33,795 nucleotides of DNA from Flavobacteriales bacterium (lineage in GTDB: Bacteria > Bacteroidota > Bacteroidia > Flavobacteriales_D > Sanyastnellaceae): the NCBI GenBank assembly GCA_947504275.1, contig CANNHA010000013.1, positions 1 to 33,795 on the forward strand, in the 5' to 3' direction. Shown here piece by piece: positions 20,737 through 29,312 of this stretch. Each line of letters starts with the position of its first letter. Position 1 is the stretch's first letter. The position numbers and the translations under genes are program-made. A model generated the notes under the pieces. That model was given only the letters and a program-made list of their open reading frames with translations. It searched no databases and had not been told where the DNA came from.

Positions 20737-21882
20737 TTATTTTTTATAACCAAATTGACGATGTATCTCTGACAAAACATGCCACTCCCTGTCAGACAAT
20801 TCTAAACCTCTTCTCTTTTTAACAACACGAATGGTTTCAATGCCCTTTTCAAAATCATAGGGCACTAGATCCTCCGACCCTCCCCAAGAGAATGAAGGGA
20901 TGTGTTTGTTTGGAAATCCTCCACCAAAAATATTGGCAGCAATACCCACAACAGTTCCGGTATTGAACATCGTGTTGATGCCACATTTGCTATGATCTCC
21001 CATCACGACTCCACAAAATGTCAAACCTGTATTTTCTTCTCTACCTGTAGCATATGAATACTGCTTGACCAAACTGTAGTTGTTTTTCAGGTTAGAACAA
21101 TTGCTGTCAGCACCAAAATTGCACCACTCACCAACCACCGCATTACCAAGAAATCCGTCATGTGCCTTATTGCTGAATCCTAAAAATAAAACATTGGAAA
21201 CCTCACCACCCACCTTGCATTCAGGGCCAATGGCTGTTGGTCCATACACTTTGGCTCCCATTTTCAATGTTGCTTTTTTCCCAAGATAAAAAGGTCCTCT
21301 CACCATACTGCCTTCCATCACTTCAGCTTGCGCATCAACTATGATTGGACCTTCAGAGCAGTTCAATATTGAACCAGGTTGAATCTTGGCGTCAGATGCA
21401 ATCATCAACTGCGAAGAATCGCCAATAATGGTAACGCCGGCAGGTACTTGATGATGAAAGTTATTGGTCTCCAAATTGTCGTAGTCATCACAAATAATTT
21501 TTCCCAAAAGAGAAAACAGGTCAGAAAGTTGCTTCAATTTTACAAAGGGTGCAGTGCACTCAACAGCATCTTTTGGTTCATGTTCAAAAGTATGATAGGC
21601 CAACAATTCGTTTTCTTGAAACAATGACTGACCTGGAAGAAGGTTGTTGATACAATCAACCAATGCAGGATTGGGAACAATATTGCCCAAAATCCAAACC
21701 CCAGAATGTTCAGCTGTCCATCCCAAATAATCACGATCACTATGCAATTGAACTTCTTCAAAGTAGTGACCCCACTTTTCTTGTATGGTCAACTTACCCC
21801 ATCGGATTTCAGCCACATGCCGTGTCATCGCAATTGGAAATAAATCAGCTATCTCCTTGTTTTCAAACAAAGTTACTTTCAT
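20737..21882 (-). CDS. Alternative GlmU-like protein (sugar-1-phosphate transferase with left-handed beta-helix)
   Basis: 381 residues. The N-terminus (NKEIADLFPIAMTRHVAEIRWG) is the diverged nucleotidyltransferase-like half seen in the Bacteroidota 'alternative GlmU' family; it lacks the classical G-x-G-T-R-M pyrophosphorylase loop. The second half is a left-handed beta-helix with hexapeptide-type turns (IIGDSSQLMIASDAKIQPG, VYGPTAIGPECKVGGEVSN), as in acyltransferases. It is likely to make or acetylate an activated sugar, perhaps UDP-GlcNAc, in the cytoplasm, though the exact reaction is uncertain. The ATG at 21882 is divergent from the MerR-type regulator. Its 3' end is 71 bp from the chosen lon start. 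Confidence 0.82.
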   Translation of the reverse strand: MKVTLFENKEIADLFPIAMTRHVAEIRWGKLTIQEKWGHYFEEVQLHSDRDYLGWTAEHSGVWILGNIVPNPALVDCINNLLPGQSLFQENELLAYHTFEHEPKDAVECTAPFVKLKQLSDLFSLLGKIICDDYDNLETNNFHHQVPAGVTIIGDSSQLMIASDAKIQPGSILNCSEGPIIVDAQAEVMEGSMVRGPFYLGKKATLKMGAKVYGPTAIGPECKVGGEVSNVLFLGFSNKAHDGFLGNAVVGEWCNFGADSNCSNLKNNYSLVKQYSYATGREENTGLTFCGVVMGDHSKCGINTMFNTGTVVGIAANIFGGGFPNKHIPSFSWGGSEDLVPYDFEKGIETIRVVKKRRGLELSDREWHVLSEIHRQFGYKK

Positions 21883-21923
21883 TCTATTTCTTACGAAAAG
21901 ATTTTGTTTTTGCTTTTCTGTTG

Positions 21924-21956
21924 CAAAATAAGCAAGGAATTGAACAAATCAGGCAA
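21924..21956 (-). promoter_or_regulatory. Possible promoter of the GlmU-like gene
   Basis: On the minus strand TTG (21954-21956) is followed by 22 nt and TTATTTTG (21924-21931), one mismatch from TAnnTTTG. It lies about 40 bp before the ATG at 21882. The A/T-rich composition makes a chance match possible. Confidence 0.35.
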
Positions 21957-21960
21957 TTGA

Positions 21961-22878
21961 GTGGTTTATGGTGAAAATAACGTTGTGAGAGAACAGGTTT
22001 TTACCATCAAAGAATTGGAGAGTTTTACTGGAATAAAAGCTCACACCATCAGAATCTGGGAACAGCGGTACAACTTGCTGCATCCAGATCGCACCGACAC
22101 CAACATACGGAGGTATACGGATAACGATTTAAAAAGGCTGCTCAACATTTCGCTTTTGATTGGTCTGGGACATAAAATATCCAACATCGCCAAGATGACT
22201 GAACAAGAGGTGAAGGATGTTATTTTAAAAGTGAATGACAAAGACAACGGCCCTGACAATCACCACCAACATGTCCTGAAAATTGCCATGTTGAATTATG
22301 ATGAAAATCTTTTCAGCAGTGTGGTGGACAGTTTTATAGAGGCCAAAGGATTGTCAGCAACCTTTGTAGAAGTAATCCTTCCATTCCTTCATGAAATCGG
22401 AGTAATGTGGCAAGCAGATGCCATCTGCCCTGCGCAAGAGCATTTTATTTCTTGTCTCATTCGACAAAAGTTGTTTCATCAAATTGAGAACCTCAAAGGT
22501 TCACCTGTGACCAAAGAGAGAAGTTTGGTTTTGTTTTTGCCTGAATTGGAGATTCATGAAATATCATTGATCATGATTCAGCATATTTTCAAATCCAACG
22601 GATACAAAACCATTTTCTTGGGACAAAGCGTCCCTCTAGAGGATTTGATTCAAGTGCATCAACGTTTAGGAGAAGTAGATTTCATTTCCATTCTAACCAC
22701 CAATCCACTTCCCATAATGATGCCTGATTATTTGAAGAAAATATCCAAGCATTTCACAGATAGCGGATGCCATTTCCACTTTACAGGAGTTCTCACCAAA
22801 GGAATGAAATCACCCGATTTCCAATTGGTATCCTTTTATCCAGGGGTTGAGCAGCTGATTGCCAATTTTGTTTCTTAA
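21961..22878 (+). CDS. MerR-family regulator with cobalamin-binding module (CarH/LitR-like)
   Basis: 305 residues from a GTG at 21961; the in-frame GTG at 21985 (8 residues later) is equally plausible and fits the family's short N-terminus better. An in-frame TGA just upstream rules out anything longer. The MerR helix-turn-helix is at about 14-85 (FTGIKAHTIRIWEQRY, then NIRRYTDNDLKRLL). A four-helix cap follows, with Trp150 and Glu160-His161 in the W-x9-EH arrangement that holds adenosylcobalamin in Thermus CarH. Then comes a Rossmann-like B12-binding fold with His199 in an E-x-H-x-x-S motif, the place of the lower-ligand His. It is therefore a good candidate for a B12-dependent, possibly light-responsive repressor. 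No carotenoid or photolyase gene is adjacent, so the target is unknown. It ends at a shared bidirectional terminator. Confidence 0.85.
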   Translation: MVYGENNVVREQVFTIKELESFTGIKAHTIRIWEQRYNLLHPDRTDTNIRRYTDNDLKRLLNISLLIGLGHKISNIAKMTEQEVKDVILKVNDKDNGPDNHHQHVLKIAMLNYDENLFSSVVDSFIEAKGLSATFVEVILPFLHEIGVMWQADAICPAQEHFISCLIRQKLFHQIENLKGSPVTKERSLVLFLPELEIHEISLIMIQHIFKSNGYKTIFLGQSVPLEDLIQVHQRLGEVDFISILTTNPLPIMMPDYLKKISKHFTDSGCHFHFTGVLTKGMKSPDFQLVSFYPGVEQLIANFVS

Positions 22879-22896
22879 TACCATATTACAGAAAAT

Positions 22897-22922
22897 AAAA
22901 AAGGGGCAAAAGCCCCTTTTTT
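22897..22922. terminator. Bidirectional intrinsic terminator
   Basis: A perfect 11-bp stem, AAAAAAGGGGC (22897-22907) with GCCCCTTTTTT (22912-22922), closes an AAAA loop. The A-run on one side and the T-run on the other make it work in both directions. It lies between the convergent MerR-type gene and the H1-like fusion gene. Confidence 0.92.
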
Positions 22923-22941
22923 CGTATTCAATATCTAACAA

Positions 22942-24591
22942 TTACTTGCCCAACTCTTTGATCAACATGGCATTGATTTTCTCCAATTGTTCATTGGCTA
23001 AAATACTATCCACCAAAATTCGTCCACTGTGCTCATCAACGATTACTTTCTTGCGAGCAGCTACATCCATTTGCTTTTGGGGAGGGATATGAATAAAAGA
23101 ACCAGCAGAAGCTTCACGATCGATAGGCACTACAGCTAATCCATTGTTGGCTCCTTTGCGGATGCGCTCGTAAGAATCCAATAAGCGTTGATCCAACAAT
23201 TTCTTGGCTTCCGCGCTCTTGCCCAACAATACAGCTTCTTCACGCTCTGTTTCAGCAATGATTTCTAAAAGTTGTTTCTTCTTAAAATCCAAGTCATTGG
23301 TTCTGTTCTCCAATTTCTGTTGACTTCCCTCCAAGTTGCTCAACTTGGTCTCATGCAACATTTCAGCTTCTCTGATTTTCTTTTTAAACAACTGTATCTC
23401 CAACTCTTGGAATTCAATTTCTTTGTTCAATGCTTCGTATTCACGGTTGTTTTTAACTTTATCCAACTGCTCTTTGTACTTTTTAATCTGAGACTCCGCA
23501 TCCTTGATACCTTGCTTCTTTGCCGAGATATCCTCTTCCACCGCATTTGCCTCATCTTGCATTTTTCCAACACGAACTTGAAGACCCGCTACTTCATTCT
23601 CTAAATCTTCAACTTCGAGCGGCAACTCGCCACGTGTCGCATGGATTTTATCAATGCGTGAATCAATCAACTGAACATCGTAAAGGGCTCTAAGCTTGTT
23701 TTCGATGGTAATTCCGCTGTTCTTGTTGTCTCCTTCGACAAAAGCAAAACGATTTGTGGTTTTCATATTTTCTTGGGATTCCTTTTTTTCATTTTTTTCA
23801 ACTTTGGCCATGGGAGCAAACTTCACATTGGCCATTCCTTCAGGGGTTACAACAAATACTGGATTAGCAGTGGGTTTAGCCTCTCTGACATATTCCACCA
23901 TGCGTGGTTTGGGACGTTCAGCCAAAAGGGCTTCCTCAGGTGTCAATTTAACTTTTTCTATCTCAACCTTTTTTGGACTTGCCTTCTTTGCAACAGGAGC
24001 CGCTGTTTGAGTTGGCTTTACAGCAACAACTTCTTGAACAACCTTCTTAACTGCAGTATTCTTCTTGCCAACAACTGCCGCCTTGGTGGGCTTAACTTCC
24101 AATTTCTTAGGAGTCGAAACCACCTTGGCTTTTCCCATAGGCTTTGTCTCCTTTTTGATTGGAACTTTTGAAACTAGCTTTGTTTCTTTTTTAATTGGTG
24201 TTTTAGTAACAACCTTTTTGGAGGTTGCTGGTTTAGCGACAGCCTTCTTTGCAGGAGATGGCTTACTTACTGTTTTTTTTGTCGCGACCGGTTTGGCCGC
24301 TACAGCCTTTTTGACTACCGCTTTCTTGGCGGGTGCTTTTGTTGTTTTTGCAGGCATTGCTTTCTTCACATTTTTTTTCTCCGATGCCTTTGCTTTAGCA
24401 GCTGCAACAGGCTTGGCCTTTTTTGCAACTACAGATTTGCCTTTACTCACCGGCTTTGCTTTCACTTCAATCTTTTTCTTTACCGGCGGAGTCTTCTTAA
24501 CCTCTTTCTTGACTGCCTTTTTAACCGCAGGTTTCGCAACCTTAGTGGCTTTCTGGGCAGGCTTCGAGGATTTGATGATCTTTTTCGCCAT
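22942..24591 (-). CDS. Histone H1-like Lys/Ala/Pro-rich tail fused to a coiled-coil 'zinc ribbon' family protein lacking the cysteines
   Basis: 549 residues. Roughly the first 215 are Lys/Ala/Pro/Val repeats of the eukaryotic H1 / bacterial Hc1 kind, with tandem units such as PIKKETK twice and many KKAV and KPA blocks. A short linker is followed by a long coiled coil (about 295-480) and a C-terminal domain matching the zf-RING_7/'C4-type zinc ribbon' family (NGLAVVPIDRE, FIHIPPQKQ, GRILVD). The four zinc cysteines are replaced by Ser495, Ser498, Asp519 and Ser522, so zinc binding there is unlikely. I recall cysteine-free versions in other Flavobacteriia. The basic tail suggests DNA or RNA binding. 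It starts 1 bp after the NIF3-like gene and is co-transcribed with it. The tail is in frame throughout, so it is unlikely to be a frameshift artefact; an internal ATG exists near residue 275. Confidence 0.85.
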   Translation of the reverse strand: MAKKIIKSSKPAQKATKVAKPAVKKAVKKEVKKTPPVKKKIEVKAKPVSKGKSVVAKKAKPVAAAKAKASEKKNVKKAMPAKTTKAPAKKAVVKKAVAAKPVATKKTVSKPSPAKKAVAKPATSKKVVTKTPIKKETKLVSKVPIKKETKPMGKAKVVSTPKKLEVKPTKAAVVGKKNTAVKKVVQEVVAVKPTQTAAPVAKKASPKKVEIEKVKLTPEEALLAERPKPRMVEYVREAKPTANPVFVVTPEGMANVKFAPMAKVEKNEKKESQENMKTTNRFAFVEGDNKNSGITIENKLRALYDVQLIDSRIDKIHATRGELPLEVEDLENEVAGLQVRVGKMQDEANAVEEDISAKKQGIKDAESQIKKYKEQLDKVKNNREYEALNKEIEFQELEIQLFKKKIREAEMLHETKLSNLEGSQQKLENRTNDLDFKKKQLLEIIAETEREEAVLLGKSAEAKKLLDQRLLDSYERIRKGANNGLAVVPIDREASAGSFIHIPPQKQMDVAARKKVIVDEHSGRILVDSILANEQLEKINAMLIKELGK

Positions 24592-24592
24592 T

Positions 24593-25693
24593 TCAGAAAT
24601 AATAATTAACGGGATTGGTTACAATCTCCGTTTTGTGGATAGCAAAAGTAGTAAATTTTTCTGTAAACCAATCATTTAGTAGGTCAATAACACAAGATTC
24701 CGTTTCAAAATGCCCAATGTCACAAATCATGATTCTATCGTTGTGATCAAAAAAACGGTGGTACTTAAAATCAGCACTGATGTAAATGTCAGCCCCTTGA
24801 CCTATGGCATCTTCCAATAAAAAGTCTCCACTACCACCGCACCAAGCCACTTTCTGAATGACATCTTTGGTAACATTTGTATGCTTTATTAAAGCACATC
24901 CCATTCTATCCTTCAGATACCTCAAAAAATCAGTTGCTGCCATTGGGTTTGCCAAATGACCTATCATCCCTGATCCAATCTCCTGGTGAGCATTCTCCAA
25001 CATCACCCATTCATGTGCAACCTCTTCATAGGGGTGAGTCTGCATCATTGCCCTGTGCACCCTGCTCCTTTGGTGCATCGGCACCAAAACATCCAACCTC
25101 ACCTCCTCTTGAATTTTGCGTTCTCCAATGACTCCATCAAAGGGACTAGACCCAGGTAATGGTCTATAACTGCCCTCTCCTCTGGTTAAAAAATTGCACT
25201 GATCATAGTTTCCAATCCTTCCCGCTCCGGCATCAAACAAAGCTTTCTCGAGTAACGAGACTTGATCAACCGGTGCATAAACCGTCAATTTTAACAACTG
25301 TTCCTTCTTGGGTCTAAGAATCTTCATATCCTTCATTCCCAATCTTTGACCAATGATTTGATTGACTCCAGTGTGCACATTATCCAATGCTGTGTGAACG
25401 GCATAAATGGCCACTCGATTTTGAATGGCCTTGATAATGGTTCTTTCTACATAATTCTTTCCATTCAACTTTTTAAGTCCCGAAAAAACAATGGGATGGT
25501 GGGACACAATCAAATTGCATCCTCTGCTGATGGCCTCTGCGACAATGTCTTCTGTGCAATCCAGGGATATCAATACGCCTAGCACTGGTTCCGCTCCATC
25601 GCCTAATATCAAACCGCCATTGTCATAGGATTCTTGCAAGGACAATGGAGCCCATTCTTCCAGCTTTTGGATTACTTCGTTAATCGTTGTCAT
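24593..25693 (-). CDS. NIF3-like dinuclear metal-centre protein (DUF34 family)
   Basis: 366 residues from the ATG at 25693 (MTTINEVIQKLEEWAPL). The frame is open for 30 more codons, but they would run into the divergent lpxK gene and do not look like the family. The N-terminal half has the metal-site motifs VSHHPIVFSGLKKL and AVHTALDN. The middle carries the CutA-like insert typical of the longer bacterial and Bacteroidota members. The C-terminal half has ADFKYHRFFDH and CDIGHFETE, supplying the remaining His and Glu ligands. Annotated in some databases as GTP cyclohydrolase I type 2, but the real function of the family is not settled. It is co-transcribed with the H1-like fusion gene, 1 bp downstream. 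Confidence 0.92.
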   Translation of the reverse strand: MTTINEVIQKLEEWAPLSLQESYDNGGLILGDGAEPVLGVLISLDCTEDIVAEAISRGCNLIVSHHPIVFSGLKKLNGKNYVERTIIKAIQNRVAIYAVHTALDNVHTGVNQIIGQRLGMKDMKILRPKKEQLLKLTVYAPVDQVSLLEKALFDAGAGRIGNYDQCNFLTRGEGSYRPLPGSSPFDGVIGERKIQEEVRLDVLVPMHQRSRVHRAMMQTHPYEEVAHEWVMLENAHQEIGSGMIGHLANPMAATDFLRYLKDRMGCALIKHTNVTKDVIQKVAWCGGSGDFLLEDAIGQGADIYISADFKYHRFFDHNDRIMICDIGHFETESCVIDLLNDWFTEKFTTFAIHKTEIVTNPVNYYF

Positions 25694-25730
25694 CTCTTTC
25701 GTAATTTGCAATGCGCAATTTAACGCATTC

Positions 25731-26744
25731 ATGCTTCTCATCCGCCGCCTAATATCTGCCCTGTTGCAACTTGTGATTTTCATAAGGCATTGGTGCTATG
25801 AATTTGGTATTTTCCAATCCCGGTCAGCTCCTGTGAAAACAATTGTCATTGGCAATCTGGCCATTGGAGGATCTGGAAAAACGCCTTTTACCGATCTGCT
25901 CATCGGTCAATTGAAGACAAATCACCGCGTAGCCTTTCTATCTAGAGGGTATGGACGCAAAACAAAGGGAATCAGACAAATCCAAACCCAGAGCACTGCA
26001 GATGAGATAGGAGATGAACCCAAGTTAATCGCTTTGCATCATCCCAATACAATTGCTTACGTTGGGGAAAAGCGCTGGGAGGCAGCCGTCCAAATTCATC
26101 AACAACATCCCGAAACAGAATGTATCATTCTGGATGATGCCTTTCAGCACCGCAGTTTAAAAGGGGATATCAACGTACTACTTTCTCGTTACTCGAGTCC
26201 ATTTTACAATGACAATCTTTGGCCTTGGGGAGGATTAAGGGATTTAAAATCCAGGGCATCAGTGGCTGATGTCATCGTCTTTACAGGATCACCTTCACAA
26301 TTGAATCATGAAGAAAAAAAGATCATGATAGCAAAGGTGCGGGCATTCAGTGATGCGCCTGTGTTTTTCTTTCATACAGCCTACTTGCAGATGCTGCCTG
26401 TATTTGATCACCATCAAAATGATTTCAAAAATTGGGGTAGCTTTTGCGGTATTGCGCATCCCAAAAGCTTTCATCAATCAGTGGCAGAACGGATGCACCT
26501 TGGAGAAGCGATAAACTTTACAGACCATCATCGTTTTGACGACAATGATTTGGAAAACTTAAAGACCAAAATGGTTAACTTTGGCGGCAGTGTGGAAGCC
26601 TGGGTAACCACAGAAAAAGATGCCATGCGCATCAAGGATATGATTGACTGGAAGGGCATGCCTATTTTTTATTTGCCCATTGTATTACAAATCAACGAAG
26701 AAGAAGAAACAGAATGGAATCTCTGGTGGAAGAAAAAAATATAA
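25731..26744 (+). CDS. lpxK: Tetraacyldisaccharide 4'-kinase
   Basis: 337 residues, the usual length. The hydrophobic N-terminal helix (MLLIRRLISALLQLVIFI) is the membrane anchor. The Walker A motif GNLAIGGSGKTPFT is at 41-54. The family motifs FLSRGYGRKTKG, GDEPKLIA and DDAFQHRSLKGDINVLL with WPWGGLRD follow. It adds the 4'-phosphate to the lipid A precursor at the cytoplasmic face of the inner membrane. It overlaps gatB by 31 bp, so translation of the two is probably coupled. It is divergent from the NIF3-like gene across 37 bp; no strong TAnnTTTG box was found in that gap. Confidence 0.95.
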   Translation: MLLIRRLISALLQLVIFIRHWCYEFGIFQSRSAPVKTIVIGNLAIGGSGKTPFTDLLIGQLKTNHRVAFLSRGYGRKTKGIRQIQTQSTADEIGDEPKLIALHHPNTIAYVGEKRWEAAVQIHQQHPETECIILDDAFQHRSLKGDINVLLSRYSSPFYNDNLWPWGGLRDLKSRASVADVIVFTGSPSQLNHEEKKIMIAKVRAFSDAPVFFFHTAYLQMLPVFDHHQNDFKNWGSFCGIAHPKSFHQSVAERMHLGEAINFTDHHRFDDNDLENLKTKMVNFGGSVEAWVTTEKDAMRIKDMIDWKGMPIFYLPIVLQINEEEETEWNLWWKKKI

Positions 26745-28198
26745 AAGCGCTGCCCCTTGATCAATATGAATTGGTTGTAGGTTTAGAAGTGCACATGCAA
26801 TTGAAGACCTTATCCAAAGCATATGCAGCCGATGCCAATCTTTTTGGTGAACTGCCCAACACTTTGGTAAGTCCAATAACATTAGGTCATCCTGGAACTT
26901 TACCCATGGTGAACAAAACATCATTTGACCATGCCATTAAATTGGGTTTAGCCATGGACATGACCATCCACCAAGATGTTTATTTTGCGCGTAAAAATTA
27001 TTTCTATGCGGATTTACCCAAAGGTTACCAAATCACGCAGGACAAAACGCCCATTTTAACGGGAGGTTATTTGGACATCAAAGATGAAAATGACCAACCC
27101 AAGCGCATCAACATAACGCGCGCGCACTTGGAAGAGGACGCGGGAAAAAGCATGCACGATCAGGATCCATTTGATACCTTAATTGATTTGAATCGTGCGG
27201 GTGTTCCCTTGATTGAGGTGGTGAGTGAACCGGACATGAGAAGCTCAAAAGAAGCTTACAACTATTTGACAGAACTGAGGAAATTGGTGCGCTATCTGGA
27301 CATTTGCGATGGTAACATGGAAGAAGGTTCCATGCGTTGTGATGCAAATATTTCAGTGAGAAAAAAAGGCGATACACAATTCAACACCCGCTGCGAAGTA
27401 AAAAACATGAACTCCATTCGCAATGTGCAACGCGCCATTGAGTTTGAGATGCGCCGACAAATAGAAATTGTAGAGGCTGGAGGAGAGATTGTTCAAGAAA
27501 CCAGAAGTTTTGACGCGGCCAACGGATCTACATTTTCATTGAGAAGCAAAGAAAAAGCGCATGACTACAGATACTTTCCTGAACCTGATTTACTACCTGT
27601 CGTAATCACAGATGCGCAAATCAAAATGATTCATGAAAATATGCCATCACTGCCTCAAGCATTGGTTAAAAAGTATATCCAAGATTTGGGATTAACAGAA
27701 TACGACGCATTGGTTATCACTGCTGAAAAAGAAACTGCACTTTGGTTTGAGACTTTGACTGCTATTACAACAGAATTCAAAACAGCCGCTAATTGGCTCA
27801 TGGGACCTATCAAGGCATTGCTCAATGAAAGGGCAATGGATATTCAAGACATGACACTAACACCTCCGCAGGTAGCGGGAATCATTGAGTTGATTAAATC
27901 AGGAAAAATTTCTTCATCAGCAGCAGCTGAAAAAATTCTACCTGTGCTCTTTGATGAACCCAACAAAGTAGCCGAACAAGTAGCCCAAGAACTGAACTTG
28001 ATACAAGACGCCAATGATGATGACATTGAGTCTATGGCTCGTGAAGTCATTGCCGCATGGCCGGATAAAGTAGCTGCTTTTAAAGCTGGAAACAAAGGAC
28101 TTCTTGGATTATTCATGGGAGAGCTGATGAAAAAATCAGGGGGTAAGGCCAACCCTAAAACAGCATCGGGAATCGTACAAAAAATACTTTCAGAATGA
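26714..28198 (+). CDS. gatB: Aspartyl/glutamyl-tRNA amidotransferase subunit B
   Basis: 494 residues, typical. The catalytic core begins with YELVVGLEVHMQLKT and continues with GHPGTLPMVN, FYADLPKGYQITQ and RAHLEEDAGKSMH. It includes the family signature LIDLNRAGVPLIEVVSEPD and the SMRCDANISVR motif. The C-terminal YqeY-like helical domain (about 350-494) binds tRNA. GatB phosphorylates Glu-tRNA(Gln) and/or Asp-tRNA(Asn) for amide transfer by GatA/GatC, which are not in this window. The cysteines that hold zinc in some GatB proteins are absent from the first 60 residues; I believe this is usual for the phylum. The start lies inside lpxK, and the stop overlaps the next gene by 4 bp. Confidence 0.96.
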   Translation: MESLVEEKNIKALPLDQYELVVGLEVHMQLKTLSKAYAADANLFGELPNTLVSPITLGHPGTLPMVNKTSFDHAIKLGLAMDMTIHQDVYFARKNYFYADLPKGYQITQDKTPILTGGYLDIKDENDQPKRINITRAHLEEDAGKSMHDQDPFDTLIDLNRAGVPLIEVVSEPDMRSSKEAYNYLTELRKLVRYLDICDGNMEEGSMRCDANISVRKKGDTQFNTRCEVKNMNSIRNVQRAIEFEMRRQIEIVEAGGEIVQETRSFDAANGSTFSLRSKEKAHDYRYFPEPDLLPVVITDAQIKMIHENMPSLPQALVKKYIQDLGLTEYDALVITAEKETALWFETLTAITTEFKTAANWLMGPIKALLNERAMDIQDMTLTPPQVAGIIELIKSGKISSSAAAEKILPVLFDEPNKVAEQVAQELNLIQDANDDDIESMAREVIAAWPDKVAAFKAGNKGLLGLFMGELMKKSGGKANPKTASGIVQKILSE

Positions 28199-29310
28199 AA
28201 AAAACAATTATATTTTCTCTTCTTCTTGCCGCATTTTTCAGTTGCAGTAAAGAACAACAAAAAATCAAAGGAACCATTCACGGTGGTGAAGGTCAAACCT
28301 TGTACTTGTATGCTTTCCGAGATGGAGAAGATATCATTCTGGATAGCACCGTCATTGGTAAAGACGAGCAGTTTGAATTGAGACCTCACCAAGGATTGGT
28401 TAAAGACATTTACCGATTGGGGTTGGGTGAGAACGACTTTTTCATCTTAATCACGGACAGCACGGAGAGCGTGGAACTTGAAGGGCAATTTGGACAATTG
28501 CGCAATGTCAGCAATGTGAAGGGCTCACCTCATTCCGAGAAATTAGCGCTCTTTTCAAAAGAGGTCAACCCCATCATGGATAGTTTGATGAACACGATGG
28601 CCATGGAAGAGGAGGATACCAATTTTAAGAAAATCAACTTGGACTTGCGCAATCAAATAGAAAAGAAAGTTCTCAAATGGTTAGATGGTAATCATACTGA
28701 ACCTGGTGCATTGGTTGCATTGCAATATTTGGATCCGACGTTGCACCATGATCAATTTATCAAGGTTGCAGAAGCTCTGAAAACCAGCATGGCGGAGAGT
28801 GAGTACTTCAACAGTTTTGTACAATATGTCAACAGCATTGCTGAAGAAATAAATGGCCCCAAGAGACAAGCTTTGGATCAAGCGATTGCCGTAGGTCAGG
28901 AGTTGTCCAACATCACATTACCAGATCCCAATGGCAAAAACAAATCATTGACAGATTTAAGAGGAAAAGTAGTTCTGGTAGATTGTTGGGCCTCTTGGTG
29001 TGGACCATGCCGGAGAGCCAATCCTGAAGTTGTCTCCATATACAACAGTTTCAAATCAAAAGGATTTGAGGTTTTTTCTGTTTCTTTAGACTCCGATAAA
29101 AACGCATGGACACAAGCCATTGCGCAAGACAAATTGACTTGGTCTAACCATGTGAGCGACTTAAAAGGTTGGAAAAGTTTGGTCACCTATCAATGGGGAA
29201 TTGAAGCCATTCCCTACCCCATTCTCCTCGATAAAACAGGAAAAGTAATTGCGCATGGCAACGATGCCATGGGAGAAAACCTACAACAATTGATTGCCAA
29301 GAACATATAA
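28195..29310 (+). CDS. TlpA-family thioredoxin-like lipoprotein with DUF4369-like N-terminal domain
   Basis: 371 residues. It has a lipoprotein signal (MKKTIIFSLLLAAFFSC, lipid Cys17), then a beta-rich domain (about 22-110, beginning KIKGTIHGGEGQTLYLYAF) like DUF4369 of Bacteroidota. A helical linker leads to a C-terminal thioredoxin fold (about 235-371) with the redox motif WCGPC (Cys269, Cys272) and a cis-proline region (AIPYPILLD). It is anchored in the envelope and is expected to reduce or exchange disulfides there, possibly in cytochrome maturation or in damage repair. The start overlaps the gatB stop (ATGA). The next gene starts 2 bp after the stop. Confidence 0.92.
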   Translation: MKKTIIFSLLLAAFFSCSKEQQKIKGTIHGGEGQTLYLYAFRDGEDIILDSTVIGKDEQFELRPHQGLVKDIYRLGLGENDFFILITDSTESVELEGQFGQLRNVSNVKGSPHSEKLALFSKEVNPIMDSLMNTMAMEEEDTNFKKINLDLRNQIEKKVLKWLDGNHTEPGALVALQYLDPTLHHDQFIKVAEALKTSMAESEYFNSFVQYVNSIAEEINGPKRQALDQAIAVGQELSNITLPDPNGKNKSLTDLRGKVVLVDCWASWCGPCRRANPEVVSIYNSFKSKGFEVFSVSLDSDKNAWTQAIAQDKLTWSNHVSDLKGWKSLVTYQWGIEAIPYPILLDKTGKVIAHGNDAMGENLQQLIAKNI

Positions 29311-29312
29311 TC

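Noticed and set aside
24614-24624. A third copy of the box core ATTGGTTACAA, 23 bp upstream of the H1-like fusion gene start
   Set aside because: It matches 11 bases, but the left arm of the palindrome is missing, it lies inside the NIF3-like coding sequence, and it is in the opposite orientation relative to the gene; chance or codon constraint is enough.
23272-24679. Long hydrophobic plus-strand frames opposite the H1-like gene
   Set aside because: They are the reverse complement of Lys/Ala-rich codons (AAA/GCT read as TTT/AGC), giving artificial Phe/Leu/Ala-rich proteins; the minus-strand frame has the recognisable domain.
25694-25783. Upstream extension of the NIF3-like gene
   Set aside because: It would overlap the divergent lpxK start and does not resemble the family; the ATG at 25693 fits better.
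26714-26950. GatB lacking zinc cysteines near the N-terminus
   Set aside because: As far as I know this is normal for Bacteroidota GatB; the catalytic signature is intact.
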